64,000 bases of DNA from Zantedeschia hybrid cultivar (taxonomy: Eukaryota > Streptophyta > Magnoliopsida > Alismatales > Araceae): the NCBI GenBank assembly GCA_030544215.1, contig JARZZO010000011.1:17996501-18060500 (forward strand). Direction: 5' to 3'. Below, piece by piece: positions 10,459 through 21,884 of this stretch; the first letter of the stretch is position 1; every line of letters starts with the position of its first letter. Both the position numbers and the translations under genes were made by a program. The notes below the pieces were generated by a model that did not search any database, had not been told where the DNA came from, and was given only the letters and a program-made list of their open reading frames with translations.

Positions 10459-12020
10459 TGATAGATATAGGCGGCCTCTTAAGCCAATCACGAGGCATCT
10501 ATTTCAATCTGATTCAATAATAAATGGCATATATATTTCATTATGTAGATTGGCGTGTATATTGCGCATAATCAAGTCCATGAATGTGTGCAATGGTCAT
10601 CGGATTATGATGATATCATAATAATAAGACCGATGACCTATAAACACACATTCTGAATTGTTCCTAGTCGTAGGATGTTTGAAGAGGACATAAAACATCC
10701 GGCAAGACTAGTACAAGTTATTCCAGCTCATATGATGAGGGTGACTGATCTCGTTAGTCACATGTGTGGAGATACAATAGTGAACCTGTAGATGCTCATT
10801 GGGGAATGAGTTCACTAAACTGATCTGATATGAATCGCCGAATGGTAATTTACCTGACTGTCAACCAGCTTGATTCATCGTCACAGTGGTGTGGTTGGTC
10901 ATTGGACTTGAGACACCAAAGACACCTTGTCGATGAACTTCTGGGTTTTGACCTTGGCTTACGAATATCTATCTACGGGATTTCTCAATAGTCAAGGATC
11001 GGTCCAACGGAAGACCTTCGAAGGTGATTGTGCGTTCAATAAAAGATCATTTGCTCTTAGGTAACTGGAGAGAGAATGCTCTAGAATATATTCGCATGAG
11101 TCTCTGGCCAGAGCAGACACAATATCAGAAAAGGTATTTTCAGATATTGTACAGCAGAGTCTTATTCAAGTGAGTTGACCATACCCTAGGTTAACTCGAG
11201 AGCATTGTGCGAACGAACGATTATAGCCACGTAGTAACTTTGGACGGACATATTCCATAAGTGGGTTGTTGAACCTCATTACCTTCCGGAATTATGCGGT
11301 GTTACTTGGCACCCAACTTGATCAGAAGTCTGACCGAATTTTACATGAGATGTTAATTCGATTAAGTAATTAATTAATATCTAGATATTAATTAATCACA
11401 ATAAGTCAATAACTAGTTATTGGACTTAACGGGCTGAAAACCGGACTGGTTAATGGGCCTAGAGGGTCACACGCAAATAGATTCTCAATCGGTGGTACTT
11501 AAGTGAGATTTATATTAAGTCAGAGACTTTTGTGAAAAGTCGCGCCGACTTAATATATATACGCGCTGTTGAGAAACTCTGGGCTAAGCTCCAGGAGTTC
11601 TCAAGGCTAGCCGTCCCACCTCTCTCTCCTCCTCCTCTGGGCGCCCCGTTCGAGGCATCGGAAGACTTCCCGTCTCCGCCGCACGCGTTTCCCGAGAATC
11701 AGGAATTACCATCCGAATGATCCAGATATGGTTGCGGCGAGGATTCTTCAGCGAGCAAGCTAATCTAGATGAGGGATCAAGGACGAACCACCACGGAGGA
11801 TCGCGTGGATACCGCTGGAGGCCGGACGTTTGTGCGGCTAGCGGCATCGCCTCGACGGAACCGAAACGGTTGCAGATTCGATCCGCGCAAGGTGATGAGA
11901 TCATAACAACTATTTTTCAGTTTTACTTTTCGTTCCGAATCGGATCTGCGAGCATCGGACAGGTATTTTCTTGTTACTTCCGCTGCGTTCGTCGCGCCCC
12001 ACCCGGAACCCAACACAAAT
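10454..12020 (+). mobile_element. Solo LTR, Copia-like, with CAAAT target duplication
   Basis: The body, 10459-12015 (1557 bp), starts TGATAGATAT and ends AACCCAACA, flanked by perfect CAAAT copies at 10454-10458 and 12016-12020. It carries a TATATATA promoter box (11554-11561) followed by a GC-richer transcribed part, as in an LTR R/U5. The CCCAACA end is what I expect for Copia-type LTRs whose primer-binding site follows directly; here no primer site or internal region follows, so it is solo. A colinear diverged copy lies at 54832-55970. The lineage assignment is from memory of such LTRs. Confidence 0.85.
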
Positions 12021-12100
12021 GACCTCCTGCAATATTATCTTCCTAAAGAAGGCAGTATTGCCCTTTAAAGGGCATCTTATAGGAACATGCAAGTTGTGAT
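12021..12100. repeat. 80-bp fragment of the 175-bp array between two insertions
   Basis: This is host DNA left between the Copia-like solo LTR and the family A element. Joined to the flanking blocks with both insertions removed, it completes one unit of the tandem array (about 179 bp). Confidence 0.6.
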
Positions 12101-13408
12101 TGTGAGTACTTAGAATGACTGTGTGATTATCATGAAAAATCTATGTTGTTTAAGTGCAAAATAAACCTATTAAAAACAGAAACTATGTGAAGTGATCGCC
12201 AGAAACTTTTGACTTAAAAGTTCCAAAAGAAAGTTTGATCGCCTACCTGATTAAACGCGGAAGATATTGAGTCCTTGATTCCCCTCCTTCAGCCGGCTGA
12301 AGAAAGAGAGCCCTTCTCGTTCTTTGTTCTTGCTATTGAGTTTGAAGTTGAAGATCGTCCAGAGATTCTTGTGACTTTGTGCTTGATTTACTTCCTTTGA
12401 TTCTTCTTTTGCAGTTTGTAAGAAATATAGAAAGAAAAATGAAGAAACAATGATGAGAATTTAAGTATAAATAATATCTGTTCTAATCATAGTTATAAGC
12501 ATGCAACTAAACAGCAAACTTACTTGTTGGATGGCTTTTGAAATCCCTTGATCAAATAGATTTTTGAAAAGAATGATGTTGTGGTGTGTGTTGCATGAAG
12601 TGATGATGAAGAATGAGAGATTAATGAAAATGTAGAATGAAAGTGCAGAAATGAAACACTTATGCCGAATTGGATGAAGCCTTGAATTGGATGAAGAATG
12701 AACGCCGACTTCTGGAAACAGCAGCGCTTCGGCGTTTGGACGTCGTCGCTTCAATCTTCAATCACTAACTTTGATTCTAACTTCTCTCTTCTCTTTTAAC
12801 TTTCGAGATGCAAGGTATTTATAGACTTCTTCTGCGTCCGTAGATTTATATGGAAAAATCTAGGATTTATCTATCTTAACCAACAGATAAATACAGATTA
12901 ATTCATCTTTATCTGTAATTATCTAAAACGCGTCCAGAATGGCTGACGCCTTTCAGATTAATTAAGATAGGGATAAACATCCGGGAAAACTTATCTTTAT
13001 CTGTATTAGCTAAAACGCGTCTACATGTGTAGACGTCTTTTACACTAATTAAGATAAGGATAAACATTCGGAAGAGAAGTTGAAATAGCCTAGGAAACAT
13101 AAAACGCGTTGTACGTGACAGACGCCTTTTATCTAATTAATCAACTGATTAAAATTCAAATTTAAACGTTAAAATAAGAATAAACTCTAAATGACGTCCA
13201 TACAGGTAGACGTCTTTTAGGCTTCTTCATATTTTAACTGAAATTTGAGTTAAAATCAACTTAATTGATTAACTTAAATATGTCTGTTAAACCCGACACT
13301 CAAAAAGATCAATAAAAATTAATCAATGATTAAATATTAGACAATTCTGAGGCATTATTATATGATATGAAATTTACTTGAAATGACGTCAAAATTAGCA
13401 TGTCTACA
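12101..13408 (-). repeat. 3' LTR of family A element
   Basis: 1308 bp; on the minus strand it begins TGTAGACATGC and ends CTCACA. It matches 25128-26437 almost throughout. It contains a minus-strand TATAAATA (12816-12823) and four imperfect palindromes at 12925, 13012, 13101 and 13189, spaced 87-89 bp apart. The purine-rich stretch just outside it on the minus strand (13409-13420) is the only candidate polypurine tract, and it is weak. Confidence 0.93.
12925..13218. repeat. 88-bp-period palindrome array (3' LTR copy)
   Basis: Four units, each opening with an imperfect palindrome of the form AAAACGCGTC, about 10 nt, GACGYCTTTT: 12925-12953, 13012-13041, 13101-13130 and 13189-13218. Start-to-start distances are 87, 89 and 88. 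Between palindromes lie related words such as AATTAAGATAAGGATAAACAT. A decayed fifth half-site (GCGTC) lies about 88 bp upstream at 12834. Confidence 0.9.
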
Positions 13409-14444
13409 GCTGCCTCACATTGGCATTATCTTTGTAAGGGAGTGAAATGAAATGGAATGTACTGAAAAGGTGATGCCAAGGTGTGATGAGACACGCTCTT
13501 AACATCACATGATGGGAATTTTTCTCAAAATTATTAATGAAGATGGCTCAAGGAGATCAATGGAATTAATCATGTATGGATGAGATAGACAAAGAAATAA
13601 AATAAAGTCGATCAACCTCCTCGGAGTGGGAAGTACCTCAGGTCGTAGACACTGTAGGTTTCATCATGGAGAGCGTTTGCCAGCCAATGTGGACGTGCTA
13701 CAGCCATGATGGATCTTAAAAGAAAATAAGAAATATTGGATAAAGAGTCCAAGAAAGGATAGAATTCCAAAGATATCTTCAAGCGAACCTCAAAGATAAT
13801 CAAAATACTCAATTCAGAATGGAATATTTCATATCATGTTGAAGTTATTTAATTAATGGTCTGAAACTTAATCAGTAATTAATCCTTATCACAATGATTT
13901 CAAAGTCCTACATGATGCATGCTGGGTTAAAAGAAAAATATAAAGTCAAATAAAATATAAATTAATCAAGGATAATATTGTTAAATTGTCATTAATGAGT
14001 CAAGACACCAATTCTTGTAATTCAGTGCTAAGTCGAAGCTCGTTTATCCACGCACCGTTTCACAAAAGTGGAACCATCGTTCTCACTAATTTAACAATCC
14101 AACGGCCTATCCGTGCGATTAAGAATCCTCTGGAATTATCGCTGTTTTTGTTGAAGGGGAACTCAAATTCCAGTTTCATCAAAACCACAAAGTCCTTGAT
14201 ATACTCTAATAAATACTTATCATATAGTAATAATGCACAATAACTATATGAAAGAGTACAAGGATAGAAATAACCGTCTTTTTAGCCACGGTCAGGACTT
14301 CTTAACTTCCACAGTGAGATCTTCTTGATATTTTCCAGCTTTACTTTCTTGAATTTCCTGCAATCAAAATCATTAATAACTCCAAACAAATATTCAATTT
14401 AAGTATCAAAAATCACAGAATTTCGGATAAATCACAGAAAAGCT

Positions 14445-14510
14445 AAAACGCGTTGTGTCGAGCAGACGTCATTCAATGTTGAAACGCGGCAGTGCTCCTA
14501 GACGCCTTTT
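14445..14510. repeat. Two internal copies of the ACGCGT/GACGYC palindrome
   Basis: AAAACGCGTT..AGCAGACGTC (14445-14474) and GAAACGCGGC..GACGCCTTTT (14481-14510) have the same layout as the LTR palindromes but lie inside the element, spaced about 37 bp instead of 88. Confidence 0.75.
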
Positions 14511-14825
14511 ACTCACAGAAACAGGTTTCTAGCTGTTCTCTACTCAAATTCCAACTTTCTTCATGCCTTGTGTCCTGTATATGACTTGAACAAACATGTT
14601 AAGCATCTATTCAGGCTTAGCCCCTTGCCTGACCAAATGAATGGTCAATCAATCTTTTTCTTTAATGAAGGGTCAAGGGGCATAGCCTTTATCAACAAAG
14701 GTAATCGAACTATAAGCAAACTTAAACAAAAATGCAACATGCAAGCAAACAGATGCTCACTGAAAATAAAAGGAATGAGTCATACCAAATGCAACAAGCA
14801 AATGCTAATTGAAATATTTTTGTTG

Positions 14826-14990
14826 TTTTGAAATATTCATTTTTTTTTTGTTTTGAAATATGTATTTTTTTTGGATTTTGACATATATATATTTTTTTGA
14901 TTTTGACATATGTAGTTTTTCTGGATTTTGACATATGTATGTTTTTTTTTATTTTTGACATATGTATTTTTTTTGAATTTTTGACTAAAA
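14826..14990. repeat. 25-bp AT-rich tandem repeat
   Basis: Six imperfect units start TTTTGACATATGTAT or TTTTGAAATATGTAT at about 14826, 14851, 14876, 14901, 14926 and 14953, separated by T-runs. The strand asymmetry (T-rich on plus) is marked. Confidence 0.85.
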
Positions 14991-15738
14991 GATCAGCATG
15001 GTACTCAGATCAAAAGATCATATTCATTTATTAACTTAATTCCCAAATTGTTCTTTAACAATTTAACTTAAAACCCATCGTGTTTGAACTTGTGTTTCTA
15101 TTCGCGATCCCATTTGATGATTTGACCCTTAGTCAATCTAAGTCATTCCTTAAGTTTGGAGTACGCCTCTTTAGAAGGAAAAGAAGAATAAGTTTAAAAA
15201 GCCCATGAGAAGGTTCCGGAGACTTAAAAAGATGTTCCTTTCCTACCCTAATATCCGTTGGGGTTCGGTCATTTCTTTCCAGGGTATTTATCGACCTTGC
15301 GTTCTTTTTTATTTCATTTCATGGCCTTGATGTAACGTTTGTAATGTAATGGCCTTTTGATCTGACATTTGGCTTTTGCCTTTTGCTTTTGCTTCTCTAT
15401 TCTCTTTTTTTTTTGGGACGGATCTCCCCCATTTTTTTATGACGGCCTCCTACTAAGATGGCGGGTATTCTTGGTAGTCTATTATAAGCCTCGTTCCGAC
15501 ATCATGGGCCGAGTGTAAAACAGAATTTTTGTTTTAAAACGAATGATTTGTACTTTACACTTTCAGTCAAGCTTTTGATATTCTTTAGGACTTGGCATCT
15601 CTTGTTACTCACGAATCAAACGTGTCAGTGCGTGCAATAATGTATTTGAAGTTAAATTATCCAGACTGATAAGGAAATTTGAGTTTATAAATTTTCTGAT
15701 TCCACTGGTCTTTGTACCATACTGATCGACTCTTTAAC

Positions 15739-17739
15739 TTAAGGGTAGTATTTCTTAAGATGTAAGCCATTCCAGAGATGATTTAGCTCTTCTCCTTCTG
15801 CATTAACAAGACGATAAGCATTACCAGGAAAAACGTGCGATACAACATAAGGTCCTTCCCAGTTGGGTTGGAGCTTAGAACGCGGACCACCAAGTTTCAC
15901 AAAAATTCTTTTGACAACCATTTCACCGACTTTGAACTTACGTTCAATGACTTTCTTTTGATAAAAACGTGCTAGTCTATTTTGATAAACTTTTGCATGA
16001 TTAGCGGCTGACCATCTTTTCTCGTCTAAGAGTTCCAATTGAGCAAGGAGTGCCGAACGATGTTCATCAATGGAAAATTCCTTATTCAATTGTACTCTTA
16101 ATGACGGTATAAGGATCTCGTATGGAACTACCGCCTCCATTCCAAATGTTAAGGAATAAGGAGTTTGCCCGGTAGGCGTGCGGATTGAAGTTCGATAAGC
16201 CCATAGAGCCTCAACCAATTTTTCTGGCCAGTCTGCAAATTTATTAGATTTGCACGTCTTTTTGATGATTTTTATTAAAGTCTTATTAGTTGCATCTACT
16301 TGGCCATTGCCTTGCGGATAATACGGAGATGAATGATGCAATGCAATTCTATACCTGTTGCAGAGGTCCTTCAATCCTTGTGACACGAACTGCGGTCCGT
16401 TGTCGGTGACGATGGTGCTTGGAATTCCAAATCGGATGATGATGTTCTTCGTGATGAACTTGCAGACGGTTGATGCTTTGATTTCCGTGTACGCTTCGGC
16501 TTCTGCCCATTTGGTGAAGTATTCCGTCGCCGTGAGAATAAAAGACTTTTGCTTGATGCCAGAATCTGGATTACCAAGAGGTCCAATAATGTCGAAAGCC
16601 CACATGGAGAAAGGCCATGGAGAGGAAACAAGATGGAGTGAAGATGCAGGAGAATGAATTTTGTCGGCGTGAAGTTGACACTTAGCACACCTACGGACAT
16701 ATCCTACACAGTCTTCTTCCATGGTTGGCCAATAAAATCCTAGTCTAAGGATCTTCTTTGCTAACATCTGTCCATTGACATGGCCACCACAAACTCCACT
16801 ATGAGCTCCTTCCATAACCTTCCAAAGCTCATCTTCGTCTAGACATCTCAGAAGAACTCCATCAAAACCTCTCTTGTACAATGCTCCTCCAACTAGGGTG
16901 TATCGTTGAGCAACTCTCCTGATAGCTCTCTTCTCCTCAGTTGTAGCTTCCTCAGGATACGATTGATCTTCACAATATTTGGCAATTTCATAGTACCATG
17001 GCTTCTGTTCATCATCCATCTCTTCTAACAGCTCCATTAACATGATTTCTCTCTTTTCCACGATACTTCCATCTCTGACTTTCTTCAGCAACTTCTCCTT
17101 AGTTCTAAGAAATGAAGGGTCTTTTACGGCAGGTGAAAGACGCCTATGAACTATGATTGATTCGGATTGCTTGCTGATTGGAAAATTAAGATAAGATGCC
17201 AATGAAGCTAGAGCGTCAGCTAAGATGTTCTGATTCCTAAGGACATGGACAAAGATCAATTTCGTGAAAAGTTTTGAGTAAGCAGAAGTAAGTTCTTGAT
17301 AAGGCTTGAGCTTGGGATCAAGAGTTCGATACTTGGTCAACACTTGACGAAGAATCAGTTGGCTATCACCCACAATCCTGAGTTTAGTGGCACCATGGAA
17401 ATGAGCAGCCTCGAGGCCAGCAAGAAGCGCCTCGTATTCAGCTATATTGTTAGTGACTGGAAAATCAAGCTGAAAGGCTTGTGGAATAGTGACACCTTCA
17501 GGTGATAACAGAACGATACCGATCCCCTTTCCATGAGAATTCAGAGCTCCGTCAAAATGCGGAGTCCACATATCATCTCTGATCTGATTTACGGACATCA
17601 GTTCCTCATCCGGAAACTCTGATCGCACTGGATCAAATCGAGGAAGGAGATGATGAGCGAGATGTTCTGCTATGGCATAGCCCTTGATCGCTTTCTGCTG
17701 AATATAAATGATATCGAATTGAGATAGAAAGCTTTGCCA
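15739..17739 (-). pseudogene. Second RNase H plus integrase of family A polyprotein
   Basis: This open frame follows the TGA at 17740-17742. The archaeal-type RNase H has its acidic residues: FDGA, AEYEAL, GDSQL and LADALA. Integrase follows: a zinc-binding H..H..C..C region (HSGVCGGH ... CAKCQLH), first Asp in WAFDIIGP, second Asp in TDNGPQF. At the third catalytic position the motif reads NGQVDATNK, with Asp (codon on plus 16294-16296) where Tat integrases I know have Glu. The frame ends with a chromatin/LTR-binding type tail (PNWEGPYVV, GLHLKKYYP) and a stop at 15739. It is the C-terminal part of the polyprotein and integrates the DNA copy. The domain calls are firm; loss of integrase activity is an inference from the Glu-to-Asp change. 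Confidence 0.9.
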
Positions 17740-18186
17740 TCACGCTAACCTATCAGTAAGAACAGATTTCTCCAAAAGGAATTTGATCGGATTCATCCTA
17801 GCGATGAGATGAACTTCATGGGCCAAAAAATAATGCTTTAATTTCTGCACAACCCAAACCAATGCTGCACATGTTTTCTCCATCGCTGTGTATCTTTGTT
17901 CAGCGGGGTTGAGAAGTTTGGAGAGATAGTAGGTTGCCCTCTTTTTTCCTTCTTCATCCTCTTGTGCTAGGACAGCCCCCACTGCATCATCCAGGACTGA
18001 AATGTAAAGTATCAATGGTTTGCCTGGAGATGGTAGTCTCAAAACAGGAGGACTTGCTAAATAGTTCTTTAATCCATCGAATGCCTCCTGACACTTATCG
18101 TCCCAATCAAATTTGACTCCCGGCTTGGTAAGCTCGTAAAACGGCTTACACCTTTGTGAGTGCTGGGAGACAAAGCGGCGAATAAA
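17740..18186 (-). pseudogene. First RNase H segment of family A polyprotein
   Basis: This is the open stretch between two in-frame stops: TAA at 18187-18189 on the RT side, and TGA at 17740-17742 within RLA-stop-WQ, where the family usually has Arg. It encodes the connection and Ty3-type RNase H domain (LILYISVLDDAVGAVL, YLSKLLNPAEQRYTAMEK, HEVHLIARMNP), which removes RNA from the cDNA hybrid. It is in the same frame as the RT upstream and the integrase downstream, so one polyprotein has been broken by point mutations. Confidence 0.85.
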
Positions 18187-19653
18187 TTATAACCTCCCGA
18201 TTAATCCTCTTAACTCCTTCAAGTTTTTGGGAGGTGGCATTTCTCTGATAGCCTTCGCCTTGTTGGGATCGATCTCGATTCCCCGTTTGCTGACGATGAA
18301 TCCAAGCAATTTTTCTGAAGATACCCCGAATACACATTTCTTGGGGTTCATCTTTAACTGATACTCTCTCGATCTCTCTAATACCCTTGCCAAAACTTTG
18401 GCATGCTCAGCCTTTGTCTTAGATTTAACCAATAAATCATCCACATACACTTCCAGATCTATGTGCATCATGTCATGAAATATTGCCATCATAACCCTTT
18501 GATAAGTGGCTCCAGCATTCTTCAATCCAAATGGCATGACAATATAGCAGTATGTTCCCCAAGGTGTAGTGAATGGCGTTTTCTCTTGATCTTCTTCTGC
18601 TAGCTTAATCTGATTGTATCCTGAAAATCCGTCCATAAACGATAAAGTTTCATAACCAGCGGTATTATCAATGAGTACATCAATATGAGGCAATGGAAAA
18701 TCATCTTTAGGACACGCCCGGTTCAGATCGCGGAAGTCAATGCAAATTCTGACATTCCCGTCCTTCTTCATAACTGGGACTATGTTAGCCACCCATTGTG
18801 GATAAAGGACAACTCTAATAAATTTGACTTTATGTAATTTGTCGACCTCTTCCTTCATCTTTAGAGCCATTTGAGGGTGGAATCGCCTTAATTTCTGCTT
18901 GACCGGACTAGCTCCTTCTTTTAACGTCAATTTGTGTTCAACTAAAGAAGAGTCTAATCCTGGCATATCTTCATAACTCCAGGCGAAAGTGTCCTTATAG
19001 TCCTTAAGTACTTGTACCATTGCCTTCTCATCCTCTGTAGAAAGATTTTTGCTGACGATGACAACCTTAGGTTCGTCTTCAGTCTTTAAATTGATTTCTT
19101 TGGTAGGCTCTTCTACGGCAGCTGAGGGTTCATCGAATCTCTTCACTCCACTGGCATATGCCTCAGCTGCATCCTCGTCATCTTCCTCATCCTCAACAAT
19201 GGGATCCTTTTCATGTACTAATTCATACACCCCATACCCATCATTGACTGACTCATCATTCATACAGTCTTCTGGCATCTGAATTGGATTTTCTAAAAAT
19301 TGAAGGATTAAAGAGCAAGAAAAGCATTTATCAGCTAAGTCCTTGAGGTATCTATCTAGAATTTGCCTACCCTTAGGCTTCCTAGACTTCCTAACTTGAC
19401 TAACTAGCCTAGAACTAGACTGCCTAACCTCACTAAACTCCCTATTATAACCTAATGAAGATGAAGCAGGATGAAAATCCTGGGATACAAGTGGAAATAC
19501 AGAAGAATCCTCCCGAGGGGAGGGGCAGAGTAGATCTAAAAGAGAATCTTGGCCGAAAGACCCGCGCAATGGGGTGTGATCGGACAAGTAAGAGGTTTCC
19601 TCAATGAGGATTTGGGAAGAATTTGTTGCCAAATTGGCGTTTTTTTTTTGATG
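18187..19653 (-). pseudogene. Reverse transcriptase of family A polyprotein
   Basis: The frame opens just downstream of a TGA (19654-19656) and overlaps the end of the G-patch frame by about 115 nt. An acidic linker (EDEEDDEDAAEA) precedes the RT core. RT motifs in order: VANIVPVMKKDG, RICIDFRDLNRACPKD, FPLPHIDVLIDNTAG, SFMDGFSGYNQI, TPWGTYCYIVMPFGLKNAGA, the catalytic YVDD (18436-18447), and LGFIVSKRGIEIDP. It ends in LRGLIGRL and a TAA where the family usually has Gln. It copies element RNA into DNA. There is no in-frame ATG near the start, so expression would need a -1 shift from the upstream frame at the A10 run. Confidence 0.9.
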
Positions 19654-20789
19654 TCAGAGGAATTAAACATAAAACAGGAATGGATACAAATAGAAGGAGA
19701 ATTAGATGGAGGAAGTGGCACCAAGGCCAGAGGGTTAGGGGGATCATACAACAGTATGTCCCAGATCAAATCATACATCCTCTCTAGATCGAGAGGAGGT
19801 TGTGGAATGAGGTCCCGAGGGGACAGAGTAATCATAACGGGCGGAGCCCGTGGAGTATCTTCAATAATGACCCGCGACCAAGTCGAGGTCAAGAGCAATG
19901 TACGAAATAGAGTATGGAGCATGAAAACATGGGAAGGGTATGTCCCCCTCCAGAGCAGATCTGTAGTGTAGCCAGCTTCATAGGGGTCATCTGGCTCCCC
20001 TTCATCGATCTCTTCAGACAGCAATATCCGCTTGTCAAAGATAGCACCAGGACTTTCAATCAGCTCATCAATCTGCGGCAGCCACTTGGGTTCTGCCGGA
20101 TCTAGGAACAGTCTGTTCAGTGCAATGTAAAGGTCTCTCAGATCGAACCACCTGTACCATTCGCATTCAGGATCATGGAATTTTCTCCTTTTCATAGGCC
20201 GCAAAGCCTCCAAGGATTGGTACGTAAGTAGTTCTGAGCAATGCCTGGCCAAGTCCCTCCTATATATGTTGTGGAAGTCAAAACACGAGGTAATGACCAC
20301 CGTGTTGTCGTGGCTAATTATGGGCCCTTTTACAAAGTGTGTATACAGGGTCCATGTTAGGGGATCTCGGCCTTCTTTGGGTGGTGTAGACATTGTCTCC
20401 CAGATTTTCTGACCTTCTTCATTTTCTGCTGGCTGAACCAGATCTTGTTTCAATTTTCTTGGCTTGTAGCCCAGACCACTTCCCGGTGCTGCTCGGTAAT
20501 CTTTAACAGGAGTGGTCCTACCCTGCAATTGTGTGCCCAGACCTTTCCCAGGCTTATAGCCACTCTTCATCATAATTCTCCATCCTGGGGTACTCATGCA
20601 CTTCCCCCTTTTTATGGCATTTAACGGGTAAGGAGAAATAGTGGCGGCTTTTAGAGGATCAGCCACTGGATGGTAAACCTGTAATACCGACAGAAAAGGT
20701 TGTCGGCCAGGTAAAGCAGCAGATTTAATATTCAAGGTATGAGCAGCAGCAAGGATCGGCATGCTCGTCACTTTAATAATTCGTCTTTT
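19536..20789 (-). pseudogene. G-patch domain and linker of family A polyprotein
   Basis: Same frame as gag and protease; it follows a TAA at 20790-20792. The G-patch, encoded by 20460-20585, shows GW..MM.SGY.PGKGLG, QGRTTPV and GSGLGYKP, matching the glycine pattern of this RNA-binding domain. A linker of about 250 residues with tryptophan and acidic stretches (ECEWYRWFDL, EEIDEGEPDDPYE) follows and has no domain I recognise. The frame passes the A10 run and runs about 33 codons further to a TAG at 19536. In betaretroviruses a G-patch also sits at the end of the protease just before a -1 shift into pol; that parallel is from general knowledge. Confidence 0.8.
19640..19649 (-). other. A10 run at the point of frame change
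   Basis: Ten A residues on the minus strand, preceded by GACATC and followed by CGCC. In the upstream frame the run reads as Lys codons and contains the slippery form A AAA AAA. A -1 shift here leads straight into the reverse transcriptase frame. The same geometry would arise from a one-base length change of the homopolymer in this copy. Confidence 0.6.
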
Positions 20790-20792
20790 TTA

Positions 20793-21884
20793 GGGAAATT
20801 TGAGGCATTGGTGATTCGTGGAGGGAATCGCCTCAAGAGTTTTAATATAAGGGCGACCCAAAATGGCATTTATAGAAGGGTCGATTTCTAAGATGTGAAA
20901 TTCGACCTCTGCATGACTTACAGGGCCTAGCTCTACTTTCAAATAAACCATTCCCAGAGGGGAACGGGTGGAATTGTCATATGCTGTCACAGAGATGGGG
21001 CTAGGCAGCCATTTTTCTTTGGGCACACCACACAGCTCCTGGGTCTTCGGAGGTAAAACATTGATCGAAGCCCCTGTATCAACCAGGCATGCATCCACGG
21101 CCTTCTTGCAGATGTTGACCGTGATGCTCAGAGCCATGCTTCTGGCTGCTGGCGGTGCTAGTTCTGATGTGTGAAATGTAATGGAGGGCTGGTCCCCCTG
21201 AGGAACTAATAGTGCTATAATCTTCTCTACCGGCACGTCCTCGTTGACCATCACCTTCTGCAAATATTCCATCAAGGCTTCTTGGTGACTCTTCGATCTC
21301 TTGATCAGTTCAAGTATGGAGATCCGTGCCGGTGTTCGATCCAAATGTTTCAACAAATCATATTGAGTGCCTGGTGCACTCTCTTCATTATGGGCTTCCT
21401 CCGTCGGCTGTGATGGGCCGTCTCTAACTGTGGACTGAGGAAAAACTTTGTTGAAAATCCTTCCACTCTGGAGCGCGTGTTCCTCAACCGTGGAAGATCC
21501 GGGTGACACTTTGAGTACCGCAAAGTTGGGTGGTGTAGGTGATGCGTGGTGTTGGTATGTTGGTGATGGCGTGGGGTTAAGTGGTGATGGCGCGGTGCGG
21601 ATTAGAGGTTTAGACGATTGAATGGTGGATGGGTAAGTGGTAGTGGTAGCGGGTGAAGTAGGGAATGGTATGCGTAGCAGTGGTCTGGATGGTAAGAGAG
21701 GTGCGTAATTGGTTTGCGGGGGGTTATATGGTAGCGGTGTAGTGGTGTGGGGCGTAATGGGCTTGAGGAAAGCGGGTGGTGGTAATGGGTTATTGGGTGT
21801 GGGTGAGTGATATGTGGGTGTCGGTAGAGGGGTGATGGTAATGGGTTGTGGTCTGGGTATGTGGATAGTACGGCGTGGTGGTCG
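20793..21884 (-). pseudogene. Protease segment of family A polyprotein
   Basis: Open from the TAA at 21885-21887 to the TAA at 20790-20792, in frame with gag. The first third is proline-rich low-complexity sequence; on the plus strand it appears as GT-rich DNA at 21530-21890. The aspartic protease follows with catalytic LVDTGAS (about 21066-21080), a second conserved part AILGRPYIK, and the usual end LEAIPSTNHQCLKFP. The enzyme cuts the polyprotein and works as a dimer. The stop after KFP interrupts passage into the G-patch. Confidence 0.85.

Larger units (their letters stand above)
13409..15738 (-). other. Non-coding 3' region of family A element
   Basis: About 2.3 kb between the integrase stop and the 3' LTR with no convincing gene. 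It holds two more copies of the LTR palindrome type (14445-14474 and 14482-14510) and a 25-bp AT-rich tandem array (14826-14990). Long gene-free regions here are usual for Tat elements. Confidence 0.7.
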
